Source: Pararobbsia alpina (GTDB lineage Bacteria > Pseudomonadota > Gammaproteobacteria > Burkholderiales > Burkholderiaceae). Taken from it: 64,000 nt of DNA. Position 1 is the first letter of the stretch, and every line of letters starts with the position of its first letter. The notes beneath the pieces were generated by a model. The model had not been told where the DNA came from, did no database searches, and was given only the letters and a program-made list of their open reading frames with translations. Positions 42,895-53,052 of the stretch are shown here, piece after piece. Where the stretch lies: NCBI RefSeq assembly GCF_902859895.1, contig NZ_CADIKM010000026.1:1-64000 (forward strand), given 5' to 3'. A program made the translations under genes and the position numbers.

Positions 42895-43437
42895 ATGCGT
42901 CCGTCCGCTGACCGGCGAGGCTATTCGAAACCCGCGATCCTCTTTCACTGGGCGATCGTCATTCTGATCGCCATCGCCTTTCTGGCCATCGAGATACGAG
43001 GTCCGAAAGGGTCGGAGAGTCGCCTGATCTGGACCAATGTCCACTTCTGGGCCGGCTCCCTGATCCTGACCCTTTCCGTACTTCGCCTGCTCTACCGCCT
43101 GTGGCACGGAACACCGCCCGAGGTCGAGGAAGCACGTGTACTGACCTTCCTGGCCCGGCTCGTGCACCTCTCGCTCTACGTCTTCACGATCGCCCAACCC
43201 TTGCTGGGCATCCTGATGATCAACGCGGGCGGCCATCCCTTGAGCCTCGCCGGTACCAACCTGAACATCCAGTTGGTCGGCGCTGCCCCCCTCGCCCACA
43301 AAGTCCTCGAGGACACACACGTGTTCATCGGCAACGCCTTCTACTGGATCATCGGCCTGCATGCATTCGCCGCGATCGGACATCACATCCTGTTCAAGGA
43401 CAACACCCTGCGACGCATGCTCGGCACCATGAGGTAA
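42895..43437 (+). CDS. cytochrome b561 family membrane protein
   Basis: A 180-aa four-helix inner-membrane di-haem cytochrome that passes electrons between the quinone pool and a partner such as superoxide. Haem-ligand histidines appear in AILFHWAIVILIAIAF, WTNVHFWAGSLILTLS, ARLVHLSLYVFTIAQPLLG and IIGLHAFAAIGHHILF. The basic cytoplasmic N-terminus (RPSADRRGYSKP) and a short basic C-terminus (NTLRRMLGTMR) agree with the family. The start is ATG 42895. Confidence 0.9.
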   Translation: MRPSADRRGYSKPAILFHWAIVILIAIAFLAIEIRGPKGSESRLIWTNVHFWAGSLILTLSVLRLLYRLWHGTPPEVEEARVLTFLARLVHLSLYVFTIAQPLLGILMINAGGHPLSLAGTNLNIQLVGAAPLAHKVLEDTHVFIGNAFYWIIGLHAFAAIGHHILFKDNTLRRMLGTMR

Positions 43438-43469
43438 AGGCATCTCATGCCCGCTCGGCACCGAACCGG

Positions 43470-44807
43470 TTACTTCTGCCCGTCCTCGAAGAACCGGTTC
43501 GCGGGCCGCGCGAGGCCAAGATGATCGCGCAGCGTGCTTCCTTCATATTCCTTCCTGAAGATCCCGCGCCGCTGCAACTCCGGTACCACCCGGTCGACGA
43601 AATCATCGAGCCCACCCGGCAGCCACGGAAACATCACATTGAAGCCGTCCGAGCCCTCTTCGACGAGCCATTGCTCCATTTCGTCCGCAATCGAAGCCGG
43701 CGTCCCGACGAATGCGAGACCCGCATAGCTGCCCGCTTTCTGCGCGAGCTGCCGGATCGTCAGATTCCCCGCTCGCGCAAGATCGACCAGACGCTCGCGC
43801 TGACTCTTGCCCGCATTCGTCTCCGGAATCTCCGGCAAAGGCCCGTCCGGATCAAAGCCCGACACATCGTAGTCGAGCATGCTGTTCAGCGAGCCGATGC
43901 CACTTTCGTAATGAACCAGACCATCTAGAAGCGCCCGCCGTTCACGCGCCTGCTCCATCGTATCGCCGACCACCACGAACGCCGCCGGCAGGATCTTCAG
44001 CGACCCGGGATCGCGGCCGATCTTGTGCATGCGCTGCTTGATATCCGCGTAGAAACGCTTGCCGATCTCGAGCGAGCCCGTCGCCGCGAAGATCACCTCC
44101 GCTGTCTCCGCCGCCAGCTGACGTCCCGGCTCCGAGCTTCCCGCCTGCACGATCACCGGCCAGCCCTGCACCGGCCGCGCGATATTGAGCGGCCCGCGCA
44201 CCGACAGGCTTGGCCCCTTGTGATCGAGCACATGCATGCGTGCCGGGTCGAAGTAGATCCCCTTGTCCACGTCGCGCACGAAGGCGTCGTCCGCGAAGCT
44301 GTCCCACAGCCCCGTCACGACGTCATAGAACTCCCGCGCCCGGACATAGCGCGCATCGTGATCCATCTGGCTCTCGTAGCCGAAATTCAATGCGGCGTCC
44401 GGGTTCGCCGTCGTCACGATATTCCAGCCCGCGCGGCCTGCGCTGATGTGATCGAGCGAGGCAAAACGGCGCGCGATGTGATACGGCTCGTCGAACGTCG
44501 TGGATGCTGTCGCGACCAGGCCGATCCTTTCCGTGGCTCCGGCGAGCGCCGAGAGCAGCGTGAACGGTTCAAAAGACGTGACCGTGTGACTGCGCTTGAG
44601 CGCATCGACCGGCATGTTCAGCACAGCCAGATGGTCCGCCATGAAAAACGCATCGAACTTTGCTGCCTCGAGTCGGCGCGCAAAATCGCGCAAGTGCCCG
44701 AAACTGAAGTTGGCGTCCGGAAAAGCCCCAGGGTACCGCCATGCCCCCGTATGAATACTGACAGGGCGCATGAACGCTCCAAGATGCAGGCGGCGAGAAG
44801 ATTCCAT
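43470..44807 (-). CDS. NtaA/SnaA/DszA-type FMN-dependent monooxygenase
   Basis: A 445-aa luciferase-like monooxygenase that uses reduced FMN from a separate reductase to oxidise a small sulphur- or nitrogen-containing compound (nitrilotriacetate, dibenzothiophene sulfone and similar). Family segments: LHLGAFMRPVSIHTGAWRYP, FDAFFMADHLAVLNMP, SFEPFTLLSALAGATERIGL, SLDHISAGRAGWNIVTTANP, SVRGPLNIARPVQGWPVIVQ and a C-terminal GGLDDFVDRVVPELQRRG. The substrate is not predictable. ATG 44807 is used; the frame also opens at TTG 44810. No reductase gene is adjacent. Confidence 0.9.
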   Translation of the reverse strand: MESSRRLHLGAFMRPVSIHTGAWRYPGAFPDANFSFGHLRDFARRLEAAKFDAFFMADHLAVLNMPVDALKRSHTVTSFEPFTLLSALAGATERIGLVATASTTFDEPYHIARRFASLDHISAGRAGWNIVTTANPDAALNFGYESQMDHDARYVRAREFYDVVTGLWDSFADDAFVRDVDKGIYFDPARMHVLDHKGPSLSVRGPLNIARPVQGWPVIVQAGSSEPGRQLAAETAEVIFAATGSLEIGKRFYADIKQRMHKIGRDPGSLKILPAAFVVVGDTMEQARERRALLDGLVHYESGIGSLNSMLDYDVSGFDPDGPLPEIPETNAGKSQRERLVDLARAGNLTIRQLAQKAGSYAGLAFVGTPASIADEMEQWLVEEGSDGFNVMFPWLPGGLDDFVDRVVPELQRRGIFRKEYEGSTLRDHLGLARPANRFFEDGQK

Positions 44808-44810
44808 CAA

Positions 44811-45225
44811 TGGTCCTTTGAGGGGATATCGAAGCGAGAAGGAGGCTCATAACGATCCGCACGAGAAACCGTCTACGAGATCGAGCCTTGACGACTAACT
44901 TACCCGATTCGCGCAATGCCTGCCGCACACTGCAAAACCGCGACCACAAACACAAAGCCCCGAGCCCCCACCCAAACCCAGCCCACATGGCATTGACCAC
45001 GCGGAACAGGACCGAGTGGGCGGACGGAGCGGGGCCGGTCGCACGCAGCGTGTTCCGCGGAGAGCGAGCGGCCTCGCTCTGGCCGCCTGGCTGGACATGG
45101 GAGGAGCAGCGAAGACCGTCCAACCGCGCCCCCAAATGAACCCCGACCCAAACCAACCGTTTCCCGCCCCACCCCTCACTCGCGCTAAACTTCGCCCACT
45201 TCCGACTTCCTCGCATCCTTGACCC
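44811..45225. other. divergent intergenic region
   Basis: The 415 bp between the monooxygenase and ettA must hold both promoters. Open frames here have poor codon bias. No convincing -35/-10 pair, operator or RNA structure was found by eye. Confidence 0.4.
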
Positions 45226-46893
45226 ATGGCTCAATACGTCTTCACGATGAACCGGGTCGGCAAAATCGTGCCGCCCAAGCGTCAGATCCTCAAAGACATC
45301 TCCCTGTCCTTCTTCCCTGGCGCGAAGATAGGCGTGCTCGGCCTCAACGGCTCCGGCAAGTCCACCGTGCTCAAGATCATGGCCGGCCTCGACAAGGAGA
45401 TCGAGGGCGAGGCCTTGCCCATGCCGAACCTCAACATCGGCTACCTGCCCCAGGAACCCCAGCTCGACCCCGAGCAGACCGTTCGTGAAGCCGTTGAAAC
45501 CGGCCTTGGCGAAGTCTTCGAAGCCCAGAAGAAACTCGAGGAAATCTACGCCGCCTACGCCGAACCCGACGCCGACTTCGATGCCCTGGCCGCCGAACAG
45601 GCCCGCTACGAAGCCATCATCGCCACGACCGAAGGCGGCAGCGCCGAACAACAGCTCGAAATCGCAGCCGACGCATTACGCCTGCCCGCCTGGGACGCCC
45701 GCATCGGCAACCTGTCCGGCGGCGAAAAACGCCGCGTCGCACTGTGCCGCCTGCTGCTGTCCAAACCCGACATGCTGCTGCTCGACGAACCCACCAACCA
45801 CCTCGACGCAGAATCCGTCGACTGGCTCGAACAGTTCCTCACCCGCTTCCCCGGCACCGTCGTCGCCGTCACCCACGACCGCTACTTCCTCGACAACGCC
45901 GCCGAGTGGATCCTCGAACTCGACCGCGGCCATGGCATCCCATGGAAGGGCAACTACAGCAGCTGGCTCGACCAGAAGGAAACCCGCCTCAAACAGGAAG
46001 AATCCAGCGAGTCCGCTCGCCAGAAAGCCCTCAAGCAGGAACTCGAGTGGGTCCGCCAGAACCCCAAGGGCCGTCAGGCAAAATCCAAGGCCCGACTCGC
46101 CCGCTTCGAGGAAATGAGCAGCGCCGATTACCAGAAGCGCAACGAAACACAGGAAATCTTCATTCCCATCGGCGATCGCCTCGGCAATGAAGTCATCACA
46201 TTCGAGAACGTCACCAAGAGCTACGGCGACCGCCTGCTCATCGACGACCTGTCCTTCTCGCTGCCCCCCGGCGCCATCGTCGGTATCATCGGCCCCAATG
46301 GCGCAGGCAAGTCGACCCTGTTCCGCATGCTGACCGGGAAAGAGACGCCCGACAGCGGCACCATCAAGATCGGCCCCACCGTCAAGATGGCCTACGTCGA
46401 CCAGAGCCGCGACGCACTCGAAAGCAACAAGACCGTCTTCGAAGAAATCTCGGGCGGCGCCGATGTGCTCACCGTCGGTAAATACGAAACACCCTCGCGC
46501 GCCTATATCGGCCGCTTCAACTTCAAGGGCGGCGATCAGCAGAAAGTCGTCGGCAACCTGTCCGGTGGCGAGCGCGGCCGGCTTCACCTTGCCAAGACCC
46601 TGATCGCGGGCGGCAACCTGCTCCTGCTCGACGAACCGTCAAACGACCTCGACGTCGAAACCCTGCGCGCGCTCGAAGACGCCCTGCTCGAATTCGCAGG
46701 CTGCGTCATGGTGATCTCCCACGATCGCTGGTTCCTCGACCGCATCGCGACCCATATCCTCGCCTTCGAAGGCGAATCCCAAGTCGTCTTCTTCAACGGC
46801 AATTATCAGGAATATGAGGCCGACAAGCGCAAGCGCCTCGGCGAGGAAGGCGCCAAACCCAAGCGCCTGCGCTACAAGCCGATCGTCCGCTAG
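45226..46893 (+). CDS. ettA: energy-dependent translational throttle protein EttA (ABC-F)
   Basis: EttA binds the ribosomal E site and gates the first elongation step according to the ATP/ADP ratio. The 555-aa protein has two ABC modules and no membrane part. Module 1: [58 protein letters not shown] charged P-site tether linker follows ([20 protein letters not shown]). Module 2: [36 protein letters not shown] and [20 protein letters not shown], the DEPSNDLD form being typical of EttA. Length and start match the family. Confidence 0.96.
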   Translation: MAQYVFTMNRVGKIVPPKRQILKDISLSFFPGAKIGVLGLNGSGKSTVLKIMAGLDKEIEGEALPMPNLNIGYLPQEPQLDPEQTVREAVETGLGEVFEAQKKLEEIYAAYAEPDADFDALAAEQARYEAIIATTEGGSAEQQLEIAADALRLPAWDARIGNLSGGEKRRVALCRLLLSKPDMLLLDEPTNHLDAESVDWLEQFLTRFPGTVVAVTHDRYFLDNAAEWILELDRGHGIPWKGNYSSWLDQKETRLKQEESSESARQKALKQELEWVRQNPKGRQAKSKARLARFEEMSSADYQKRNETQEIFIPIGDRLGNEVITFENVTKSYGDRLLIDDLSFSLPPGAIVGIIGPNGAGKSTLFRMLTGKETPDSGTIKIGPTVKMAYVDQSRDALESNKTVFEEISGGADVLTVGKYETPSRAYIGRFNFKGGDQQKVVGNLSGGERGRLHLAKTLIAGGNLLLLDEPSNDLDVETLRALEDALLEFAGCVMVISHDRWFLDRIATHILAFEGESQVVFFNGNYQEYEADKRKRLGEEGAKPKRLRYKPIVR

Positions 46894-47222
46894 TACCGGC
46901 GAACAGCGACCCGGCAGTCATCGACAGGAAACCGGCTCACGGCGCTGCATCGATGACGGCCCTTCGCCGCGAGGGCGACGGCGAGGCCGCTGTGAGGGTG
47001 AGAGGGTAAGCGGGATCGAAGCGCATCAAGGGCCACGGCTCGCGCGACAAGCCCTTGCGCAGCGCACCCCGACACCGTCAACCGCTGTCCCGACATCATC
47101 CGGGTCCGCAATTTGCACAGATGTTTGAACAGCCGGAGTCGCCCGCAGCTTCGTTTCACTGCGGCGGCCCGGATTTCAACCATTCCGGCGCCGTCCATTG
47201 GCTGCGCGCACAGGAGCACCCG
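46894..47222. other. intergenic region after ettA
   Basis: In these 329 bp no gene or clear terminator is seen. A GGAG at 47212 provides the ribosome site of the next gene. A frame open from 47055 into that gene lacks signal-like or conserved residues and is not used. Confidence 0.4.
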
Positions 47223-48347
47223 ATGAGAGCCCAGCCGCGAGGCAAGCGTATTGCAGTCATCGTGCTGAGTATCGTCGTCCTTCTCGGGCTTGCCGTCCTC
47301 ATCGCAATGCGCTGGGCCGCCGGCGAGATCAAGGGACGCATCGTCGAAGTGCTCGGCCCGAACGGCAGCGCCGAACAGATCGACGTCGGCCTGTACACCG
47401 TCCATCTGCGCAACGTCCGTCTCGGTGCGCCAGCCGGCTGGCCCGCCGCCGACTCGCTGCGCGCCGCGACCATTGACATCATCCCCGACTGGCCCGCCTG
47501 GTTCTCACACCGCCTCCACCTGAAGTCCGTCGTCGTCGACCAGTACTACCAGTCCGTATGGCGCACCACCAACGGCCAGCTCGGGATTCTTCCTGGCATC
47601 AGGGACAATCTCACCCGGATGACGCAGGCGCACGACGCCGACCAGGGACCGTCCGACCAGCCCCGGCACAAGACCATTGTCCAGATCGATCGCATCGAAT
47701 TCCGTCAGGGTCAGTTCGACTTCTTCGACGAAAAAATCGCCAAGCCGCCCTACACCGTCCACATGAGCAACTTTAACGCGACGATCGTCAACCTGCAGTT
47801 CCCCGCGTTGACCGATCGCTCGATCATCCAGATCAACGCTGACCTGGGCGGCGGCAAGATGGCGCTCGATGGCTGGATGGAATTTGCGACACGCGATTCG
47901 CAGATCGGCCTCACCTTGAGCGGAGTCGAGGCGAAAACCCTTCAACCTTATCTGCTGAAGGGGCAGAAGGTCGCGATCGCATCCGGCACGATTGACCTGA
48001 CCTTGAACTGGACCGTGCAGAACGGCCGGTTGAACGCGCCCGGCAAAATCACGCTCAACCACTTGCAGGTTGCGAACAAGACCGCCGGCCCGCTCGGTGA
48101 ACTCGAGACCCTTCCGAAGAAAGCCGCCGTCGAAGCACTGAAAGACGACAACGACCGGATCGACCTGAATTTCGTGCTGAGCGGCGACCTCAACGATCCG
48201 AAATTCTCGATCGACGAAGATCTGTCAAAGCGCATCGGCGCAGGCGTGGCCAAGGCACTCGGCGTGACGGTCGAGGGAGTCGGCAAAGGCGCGGGCGATG
48301 CCGCCAAGGGCATCGGCAACGCGCTCAAGAGCTTGATCGGGCAATAG
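47223..48347 (+). CDS. AsmA/DUF748-like envelope protein
   Basis: The 374-aa product begins MRAQPRGKRIAVIVLSIVVL, an uncleaved signal anchor, followed by a long periplasmic region of repeating beta strands (IDVGLYTVHLRNVRLGAPAG, IVQIDRIEFRQGQFDFFDEK, VHMSNFNATIVNLQFPALTD) and a Gly/Ala-rich C-terminus. That plan fits AsmA-like/DUF748 proteins, relatives of which form lipid-transfer bridges between the membranes. The specific role is unknown. The start at 47223 has GGAG upstream and places the membrane anchor at residues 8-28. Confidence 0.7.
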   Translation: MRAQPRGKRIAVIVLSIVVLLGLAVLIAMRWAAGEIKGRIVEVLGPNGSAEQIDVGLYTVHLRNVRLGAPAGWPAADSLRAATIDIIPDWPAWFSHRLHLKSVVVDQYYQSVWRTTNGQLGILPGIRDNLTRMTQAHDADQGPSDQPRHKTIVQIDRIEFRQGQFDFFDEKIAKPPYTVHMSNFNATIVNLQFPALTDRSIIQINADLGGGKMALDGWMEFATRDSQIGLTLSGVEAKTLQPYLLKGQKVAIASGTIDLTLNWTVQNGRLNAPGKITLNHLQVANKTAGPLGELETLPKKAAVEALKDDNDRIDLNFVLSGDLNDPKFSIDEDLSKRIGAGVAKALGVTVEGVGKGAGDAAKGIGNALKSLIGQ

Positions 48348-48374
48348 CACGCCGACCCGCCGCGCAGTCCCCCG

Positions 48375-48998
48375 CTAGAACTCGACGCCCAGCGCCTCGA
48401 GCCGACGCTCCGTCACCGCGGCGCTGGTATGGTGAATCCCATGCCAGCCCAGGGCCGTCGCGGCTTCCGCGTTCTTCTTGTTGTCATCGATGAAGACGAG
48501 TTCCTCAGGCCGGATGTTCGGAAAGTGCGCGCGAATGCGCTTCATCATTTCAGCGAAGATCGCCGGGTCCGGTTTCACGAGCTTCACGCGTCCCGACACG
48601 ACGATATCCCGGAAACGATTCAGGAACGGGTAGTTCTCGAGCGCATAGGGAAAAGTTTCGGCCGACCAGTTGGTCAGGCTGAACAAGGGCACCTTGGCCG
48701 CCTCGAGCCGTTCGAACAAGGCGATGCCGTCATCGAGCGTGCCGCGCAGCATGTGATGCCAGCGCTCATAGAATGTCCGGATCAGCTTCTCGTGCTCCGG
48801 AAACTCGGCAACAAGCGCCGCCGTGCCGTCGGCAATCGTCTGGCCGCCGTCCTGCTGGATCACCCAGTCCATCTTGCAGACATGAGTCAGGAACCAGCGC
48901 CGCTCCTCGTCATCGGGAATCAGTTCCTTGTAGACATACTCGGGGTTCCAGTCGAACACCACCCCGCCGAGATCGAACACGACTACCTTGATTGCCAT
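48375..48998 (-). CDS. HAD-superfamily hydrolase (YihX-like)
   Basis: A 207-aa HAD phosphatase with a C1 helical cap. Motif I VVVFDLGGVVFDWNP has Asp nucleophile and GGVV in place of DGT, typical of the YihX/epoxide-hydrolase-N-terminal group. Motif II is LFSLTNWSAETF, motif III VKLVKPDPAIFAEMM and motif IV ELVFIDDNKKNAEAATALGW. The likely substrate is a small sugar phosphate. The ATG at 48998 is preferred over a TTG one codon earlier. It lies 134 bp after the pepP-like gene on the same strand. Confidence 0.9.
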   Translation of the reverse strand: MAIKVVVFDLGGVVFDWNPEYVYKELIPDDEERRWFLTHVCKMDWVIQQDGGQTIADGTAALVAEFPEHEKLIRTFYERWHHMLRGTLDDGIALFERLEAAKVPLFSLTNWSAETFPYALENYPFLNRFRDIVVSGRVKLVKPDPAIFAEMMKRIRAHFPNIRPEELVFIDDNKKNAEAATALGWHGIHHTSAAVTERRLEALGVEF

Positions 48999-49132
48999 CA
49001 AGCAGGCTCCGCAGAAAAGAGTTGTTGAGGTAGATTGACTGAGCGCACCGCGCCAACTGCGACTGCCACTGAAACTGCAACTGCAACGGTGACGATGACG
49101 GCAACGCCGCGCGAAGAATCAGACAGGTCAGA

Positions 49133-50944
49133 TCAGATCGCCTGAGCGCGCTCGATCAGCCAGGCCTTTGCCTCGCCGTCGACATGCGGTTCAAGCCGCG
49201 TGCGAACGGTCTCATGATAGGCATTGAGCCAGGCGATCTCCCCGGCCGTCAACAGTGAGCGCTCGATACAGCGCGTGTCGATCGGGCACAGGGTCAGCGT
49301 CTCGAAGCGCAGAAACTCGCCGAATGGCGTCTTGCCCGCCGCGACGTTGAGCACGAGGTTTTCGATCCGGATCCCCCACTCGTCCGGACGATAGATGCCC
49401 GGTTCGATCGAGGTGATCATGCCCGCCTCCATCGCCGTGTGCGCTTCGGGGGGCGCATAGTACGAGATCACCTGCGGACCTTCATGGACGTTCAGGAAAT
49501 AGCCGACGCCGTGACCCGTCCCATGGGTGTATTCGACGCCACTTGCCCAGATCGGCGCGCGCGCGATCGCATCGAGCAGGGGCGACTTGATACCGCGCGG
49601 AAACGTCGTGCCCGACAGCGCGATCACGCCCTTGAGCACCACCGTGAAGTCGCGCTTCTGCGCATCGGATGGCGTACCGACGGGCACCACACGCGTGATG
49701 TCCGTCGTGCCGCCGAGGTATTGTCCGCCCGAGTCGATCAGCAACAGGCCGTCGCCCTCGATGACCGCATGGGACGATTCCAGTGCGCGATAGTGCGGCA
49801 TCGCGGCGTTCGCATTGAACGCCGCGATCGTCGCAAAACTCGGACAGGTATAGCCGGGACGCCGCGCTCGCGCCGCCGTGATCTGCTCGTCGATGGTGAG
49901 TTCGGTGATACGTTCGCGATTCACGACACGATCGAACCACGAGAAGAACTCACAGAGTGCGGCGCCATCCTGCTCCATCGCAGCGCGCACATGCCGCGCC
50001 TCCGATTCGACCTTGCGAGACTTCGCGAAGGTCGACGGATTGACCGCGTTGACTTGCTTCACGCTCGAGGGCACCGCCTGCAGGACACCGAACGTGACAC
50101 GGCGCGGATCGACGAGCAGCGTGTCGCCGGCGGGCAGGGCCGCGAGCGCAGCCGCCAGTCCGTCGTACGGCATCCGTTCGACCCCGTCAGCCTTCAGCGA
50201 AGCGACGACCTCGGCCGGCACCTTGCGCGGATCGATAAAGAGCTGCGCCGAGCTGCTGCCGATCAGCGCATGGGCGATGAACACCGGGTTGTAGTTCACG
50301 TCCGCGCCGCGCAGATTGAAGATCCACGCAAGATCGTCGAGCGTCGATACCAGATGCCAGCCGGCGCCCGCATCGGCCATCGCCTTGCGCACCTGGGCAA
50401 GCTTGTCCGCACGCGAAACCGGAGCAAACGCCGGGTCGTGCTCATACACCGGACCGGTCGGCGGTGCCGGACGGTCGGGCCAGATCGCGTCGAGCAAATC
50501 GAGATCCGCACGCAGTTCGATGCCACTTGGACTCAGGGCGTCGATCAGCGCGCGGGCACCCGCCAGGCCGAGCACCGTGCCATCGACGCCGACCCTCGCG
50601 TTCGCGGGCAGATTCGATGCGAGCCAGTCGATATGCGCATTGGGCTGCCCGGCCACGATCTTCATTATCTCGATGCCCGTGCCCGCCAGTTGTGCCTCGG
50701 CCTGTACCCAATAGCGGCCGTCGACCCAGAGCCCGGCGAAACGCTGCGTCACCACCAGCGTGCCAACCGACCCCGTAAAGCCGGACAACCATTCACGCCC
50801 CTGCCACCGTTCGGGCAGGTATTCGGACAGATGGGGATCCGCCGAGGGGATGATCGCCGCATCGGCGCCAGCGCTTCTCATCGCATCGCGCAGCGCCGCC
50901 AGACGCTGCTGCACAGGGGACGCCGCCGGCGTTCTTGCATTCAT
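49133..50944 (-). CDS. M24 family Xaa-Pro aminopeptidase
   Basis: A 603-aa dinuclear metallopeptidase that removes an N-terminal residue before proline. It has the three-domain plan of eukaryotic-type cytosolic aminopeptidase P: two creatinase-like N-terminal domains (PDRPAPPTGPVYEHDPAF in the linker) and a C-terminal pita-bread domain with LLIDSGGQYLGGTTDITRVV (metal Asp pair), GTGHGVGYFLNVHEGPQ (His), TSIEPGIYRPDEWGIRIENL (Glu) and the terminal Glu segment. Lack of a signal peptide indicates the cytoplasm. The start is ATG 50944. The antisense frame over the whole gene is a GC-bias artefact. Confidence 0.92.
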   Translation of the reverse strand: MNARTPAASPVQQRLAALRDAMRSAGADAAIIPSADPHLSEYLPERWQGREWLSGFTGSVGTLVVTQRFAGLWVDGRYWVQAEAQLAGTGIEIMKIVAGQPNAHIDWLASNLPANARVGVDGTVLGLAGARALIDALSPSGIELRADLDLLDAIWPDRPAPPTGPVYEHDPAFAPVSRADKLAQVRKAMADAGAGWHLVSTLDDLAWIFNLRGADVNYNPVFIAHALIGSSSAQLFIDPRKVPAEVVASLKADGVERMPYDGLAAALAALPAGDTLLVDPRRVTFGVLQAVPSSVKQVNAVNPSTFAKSRKVESEARHVRAAMEQDGAALCEFFSWFDRVVNRERITELTIDEQITAARARRPGYTCPSFATIAAFNANAAMPHYRALESSHAVIEGDGLLLIDSGGQYLGGTTDITRVVPVGTPSDAQKRDFTVVLKGVIALSGTTFPRGIKSPLLDAIARAPIWASGVEYTHGTGHGVGYFLNVHEGPQVISYYAPPEAHTAMEAGMITSIEPGIYRPDEWGIRIENLVLNVAAGKTPFGEFLRFETLTLCPIDTRCIERSLLTAGEIAWLNAYHETVRTRLEPHVDGEAKAWLIERAQAI

Positions 50945-51114
50945 CAGTCTCTCCGAGAAACCTCGGCCCTCAGGCCGGGGAGGTAAGGAGACGGTTTGGG
51001 TGTGGCCTCCGCGCTCCAGTTGATGGTCTCAAAAATAGTCATGACGTGGTGTGAACCATGGACATCAAGCGTGCATACCGATTCCGGTTCCTGTTCCACC
51101 GGAGGGGGATTTGA

Positions 51115-51381
51115 TCAGGGATGGCTGTCCGGCCCCCGGCCGCCGCCGGTGCGCCCGAGCAGCGCGACCACGGCGATCGCGCTCAGCACGGTCGCGAGCC
51201 ATTCGAGCGACTGCCCGTCGCTGAAGGCGCCACTCGCATTTCCCCCGAGTTTGACGGCCAGGGCCACTACGATTGCCGCGCCGACCACGAATCCTGCGCG
51301 CCGCCCGCCGCGCGAAGGGTGAAAACGCCAGCCGGCGAAACCGATCACCGCGGCCAGAAAAACAGTTTCAAACCAGCCCAT
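51115..51381 (-). CDS. small inner-membrane protein
   Basis: An 88-aa protein with about three short hydrophobic segments: MGWFETVFLAAVIGFAGW, AGFVVGAAIVVALAVKLGG and ATVLSAIAVVALLG, separated by SGAFSDGQSLEW. The layout resembles a conserved small membrane protein of Burkholderiaceae found near hemA, related in plan to transglycosylase-associated small proteins. Function unknown. Confidence 0.6.
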   Translation of the reverse strand: MGWFETVFLAAVIGFAGWRFHPSRGGRRAGFVVGAAIVVALAVKLGGNASGAFSDGQSLEWLATVLSAIAVVALLGRTGGGRGPDSHP

Positions 51382-51493
51382 CCGAGCGGCACCCTATCAA
51401 GAACATTGAAAACAAGTATTTGCGCAATACCGGTGCGGGTAAGCACACTGCAACCGCGCTGTAATCCAGTCACCACTGCGGGTCAATCCAGGA

Positions 51494-51525
51494 TTGAAGC
51501 GAGGAAACTCGCTGAAAGCTATAAT
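51494..51525 (+). promoter_or_regulatory. candidate hemA promoter
   Basis: A perfect -10 TATAAT at 51520-51525 is preceded by TTGAAG at 51494-51499, a 20-bp spacer that is longer than optimal. The hemA start follows 31 bp after the -10. A downstream regulator or an extended -10 may compensate for spacing. Confidence 0.5.
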
Positions 51526-51556
51526 ACCGCCGAGAATCAGGGTCTAGTCGAATCGA

Positions 51557-52909
51557 ATGCAGCTCCTCGCCATCGGGATCAATCATCACACTGCGCCGCT
51601 CGCCTTGCGCGAGCGCGTTGCGTTCCCGCTCGACCGGATCAAACCCGCCCTGCAGATGTTGCGTACCGCCTGGTATCCGCACGCTGCCGACGCGAGCCGC
51701 GACGAGCCCCGGGGCGAGACGCTCGCCACCCTGCCCGCGCTCGACGGTCAGACGGCCGAAGCGGCGATTCTTTCGACCTGCAATCGCACCGAACTCTATT
51801 GCGCGACCGACGACCACGCAGCCCGCGAACACGCGATCGGCTGGCTGTCGCAGTTTCACAATGTCCCGGTCGACGAGCTCGCGCCCCACGTCTATGCCTT
51901 GCCGCAGTCCGAAGCGGTCCGGCATGCGTTTCGCGTTGCTTCAGGGCTGGATTCCATGGTGCTGGGCGAGACCCAGATCCTCGGCCAACTGAAGGAAGCC
52001 GTACGCACCGCGTCCGACGCTGGCGCGCTCGGGACCTACCTGAACCAGTTGTTCCAGCGCACCTTTGCCGTCGCAAAGGAAGTTCGCGGGCAGACCGAGA
52101 TCGGCGCGCATTCGGTATCGATGGCCGCCGCCGCCGTCCGGCTTGCACAACGCATTTTCGACAACGTCTCCAAGCAGAAGGTGCTCTTCATCGGCGCCGG
52201 CGAAATGATCGAACTCTGCGCGACGCACTTCGCCGCGCAGAACCCGCGTGAACTGGTCGTCGCGAACCGAACCGCCGAACGCGGCTCGAAGCTCGCCGAG
52301 CGGTTCAACGGGCGCTCCATGCCGCTCGCCGATCTGCCCTCGCGACTCCATGAATTCGACATCGTGGTCTCGTGCACCGCGAGCACGCTGCCGATCATCG
52401 GCCTCGGCGCAGTCGAGAGCGCGGTCAAGGCGCGGCGTCACCGCCCGATGTTCATGATCGATCTCGCCGTGCCGCGCGATATCGAATCCGAAGTCGGCCA
52501 GCTCGAAGACGTGTTCCTCTACACCGTCGACGATCTTGGCTCGATCGTCCGCGAAGGCAACGCGATGCGCCAGGCCGCCGTCGCACAGGCCGAGGCGATC
52601 ATCGAGACGCGCGTCGCCAATTTCATGCAATGGCTCGATGCGCGCAGCATCGTGCCGGTCATTCGCCAGCTTCATGGCCATGCGGACGCGATGCGGATCG
52701 CCGAACTCGATCGCGCACAAAAAATGCTCGCGCGTGGCGAAGACCCGTCCGCGGTGCTCGAAGCCTTATCGGTCGCCCTGACCAACAAGTTCATGCACGG
52801 CCCGACTCATGCGTTGAACCGCGCGGCCGGCGACAGGCGCGATCAGCTCGTCGAACTGCTGCCCGACATGTTTCGCCCGACCGAAGGCCGTTACGGCGGC
52901 CATCGTTAG
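51557..52909 (+). CDS. hemA: glutamyl-tRNA reductase
   Basis: HemA reduces glutamyl-tRNA to glutamate-1-semialdehyde, the first committed step of tetrapyrrole synthesis in C5-pathway bacteria. The 450-aa product shows [20 protein letters not shown], the catalytic Cys in [56 protein letters not shown] for NADPH and the C-terminal dimerisation helix ending [16 protein letters not shown]. It heads the hemA-prfA-prmC cluster, a common proteobacterial order, with prfA 143 bp downstream. Confidence 0.96.
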   Translation: MQLLAIGINHHTAPLALRERVAFPLDRIKPALQMLRTAWYPHAADASRDEPRGETLATLPALDGQTAEAAILSTCNRTELYCATDDHAAREHAIGWLSQFHNVPVDELAPHVYALPQSEAVRHAFRVASGLDSMVLGETQILGQLKEAVRTASDAGALGTYLNQLFQRTFAVAKEVRGQTEIGAHSVSMAAAAVRLAQRIFDNVSKQKVLFIGAGEMIELCATHFAAQNPRELVVANRTAERGSKLAERFNGRSMPLADLPSRLHEFDIVVSCTASTLPIIGLGAVESAVKARRHRPMFMIDLAVPRDIESEVGQLEDVFLYTVDDLGSIVREGNAMRQAAVAQAEAIIETRVANFMQWLDARSIVPVIRQLHGHADAMRIAELDRAQKMLARGEDPSAVLEALSVALTNKFMHGPTHALNRAAGDRRDQLVELLPDMFRPTEGRYGGHR

Positions 52910-53052
52910 CGAAGCTCCCGCGCTCGCCCTTCGCCGGCGCGATGCGGTCAGCCCACGGGCTTGAGGTCCGGGCTTCGATGCCCGGCGCGTCTCAGGGGTT
53001 CGACCGGCTTGCGCGTCACGTCAGACCCGCTTCTCCCCATTCGAATGTTCCG

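Noticed and set aside
44569-45651. 360-codon reverse frame across the start of ettA and the upstream spacer
   Set aside because: Opposes the ettA coding sequence and contains no recognisable domain.
49439-50986. 515-codon frame antisense to the Xaa-Pro aminopeptidase gene
   Set aside because: Arg-rich shadow of a gene with intact catalytic motifs; no independent evidence.
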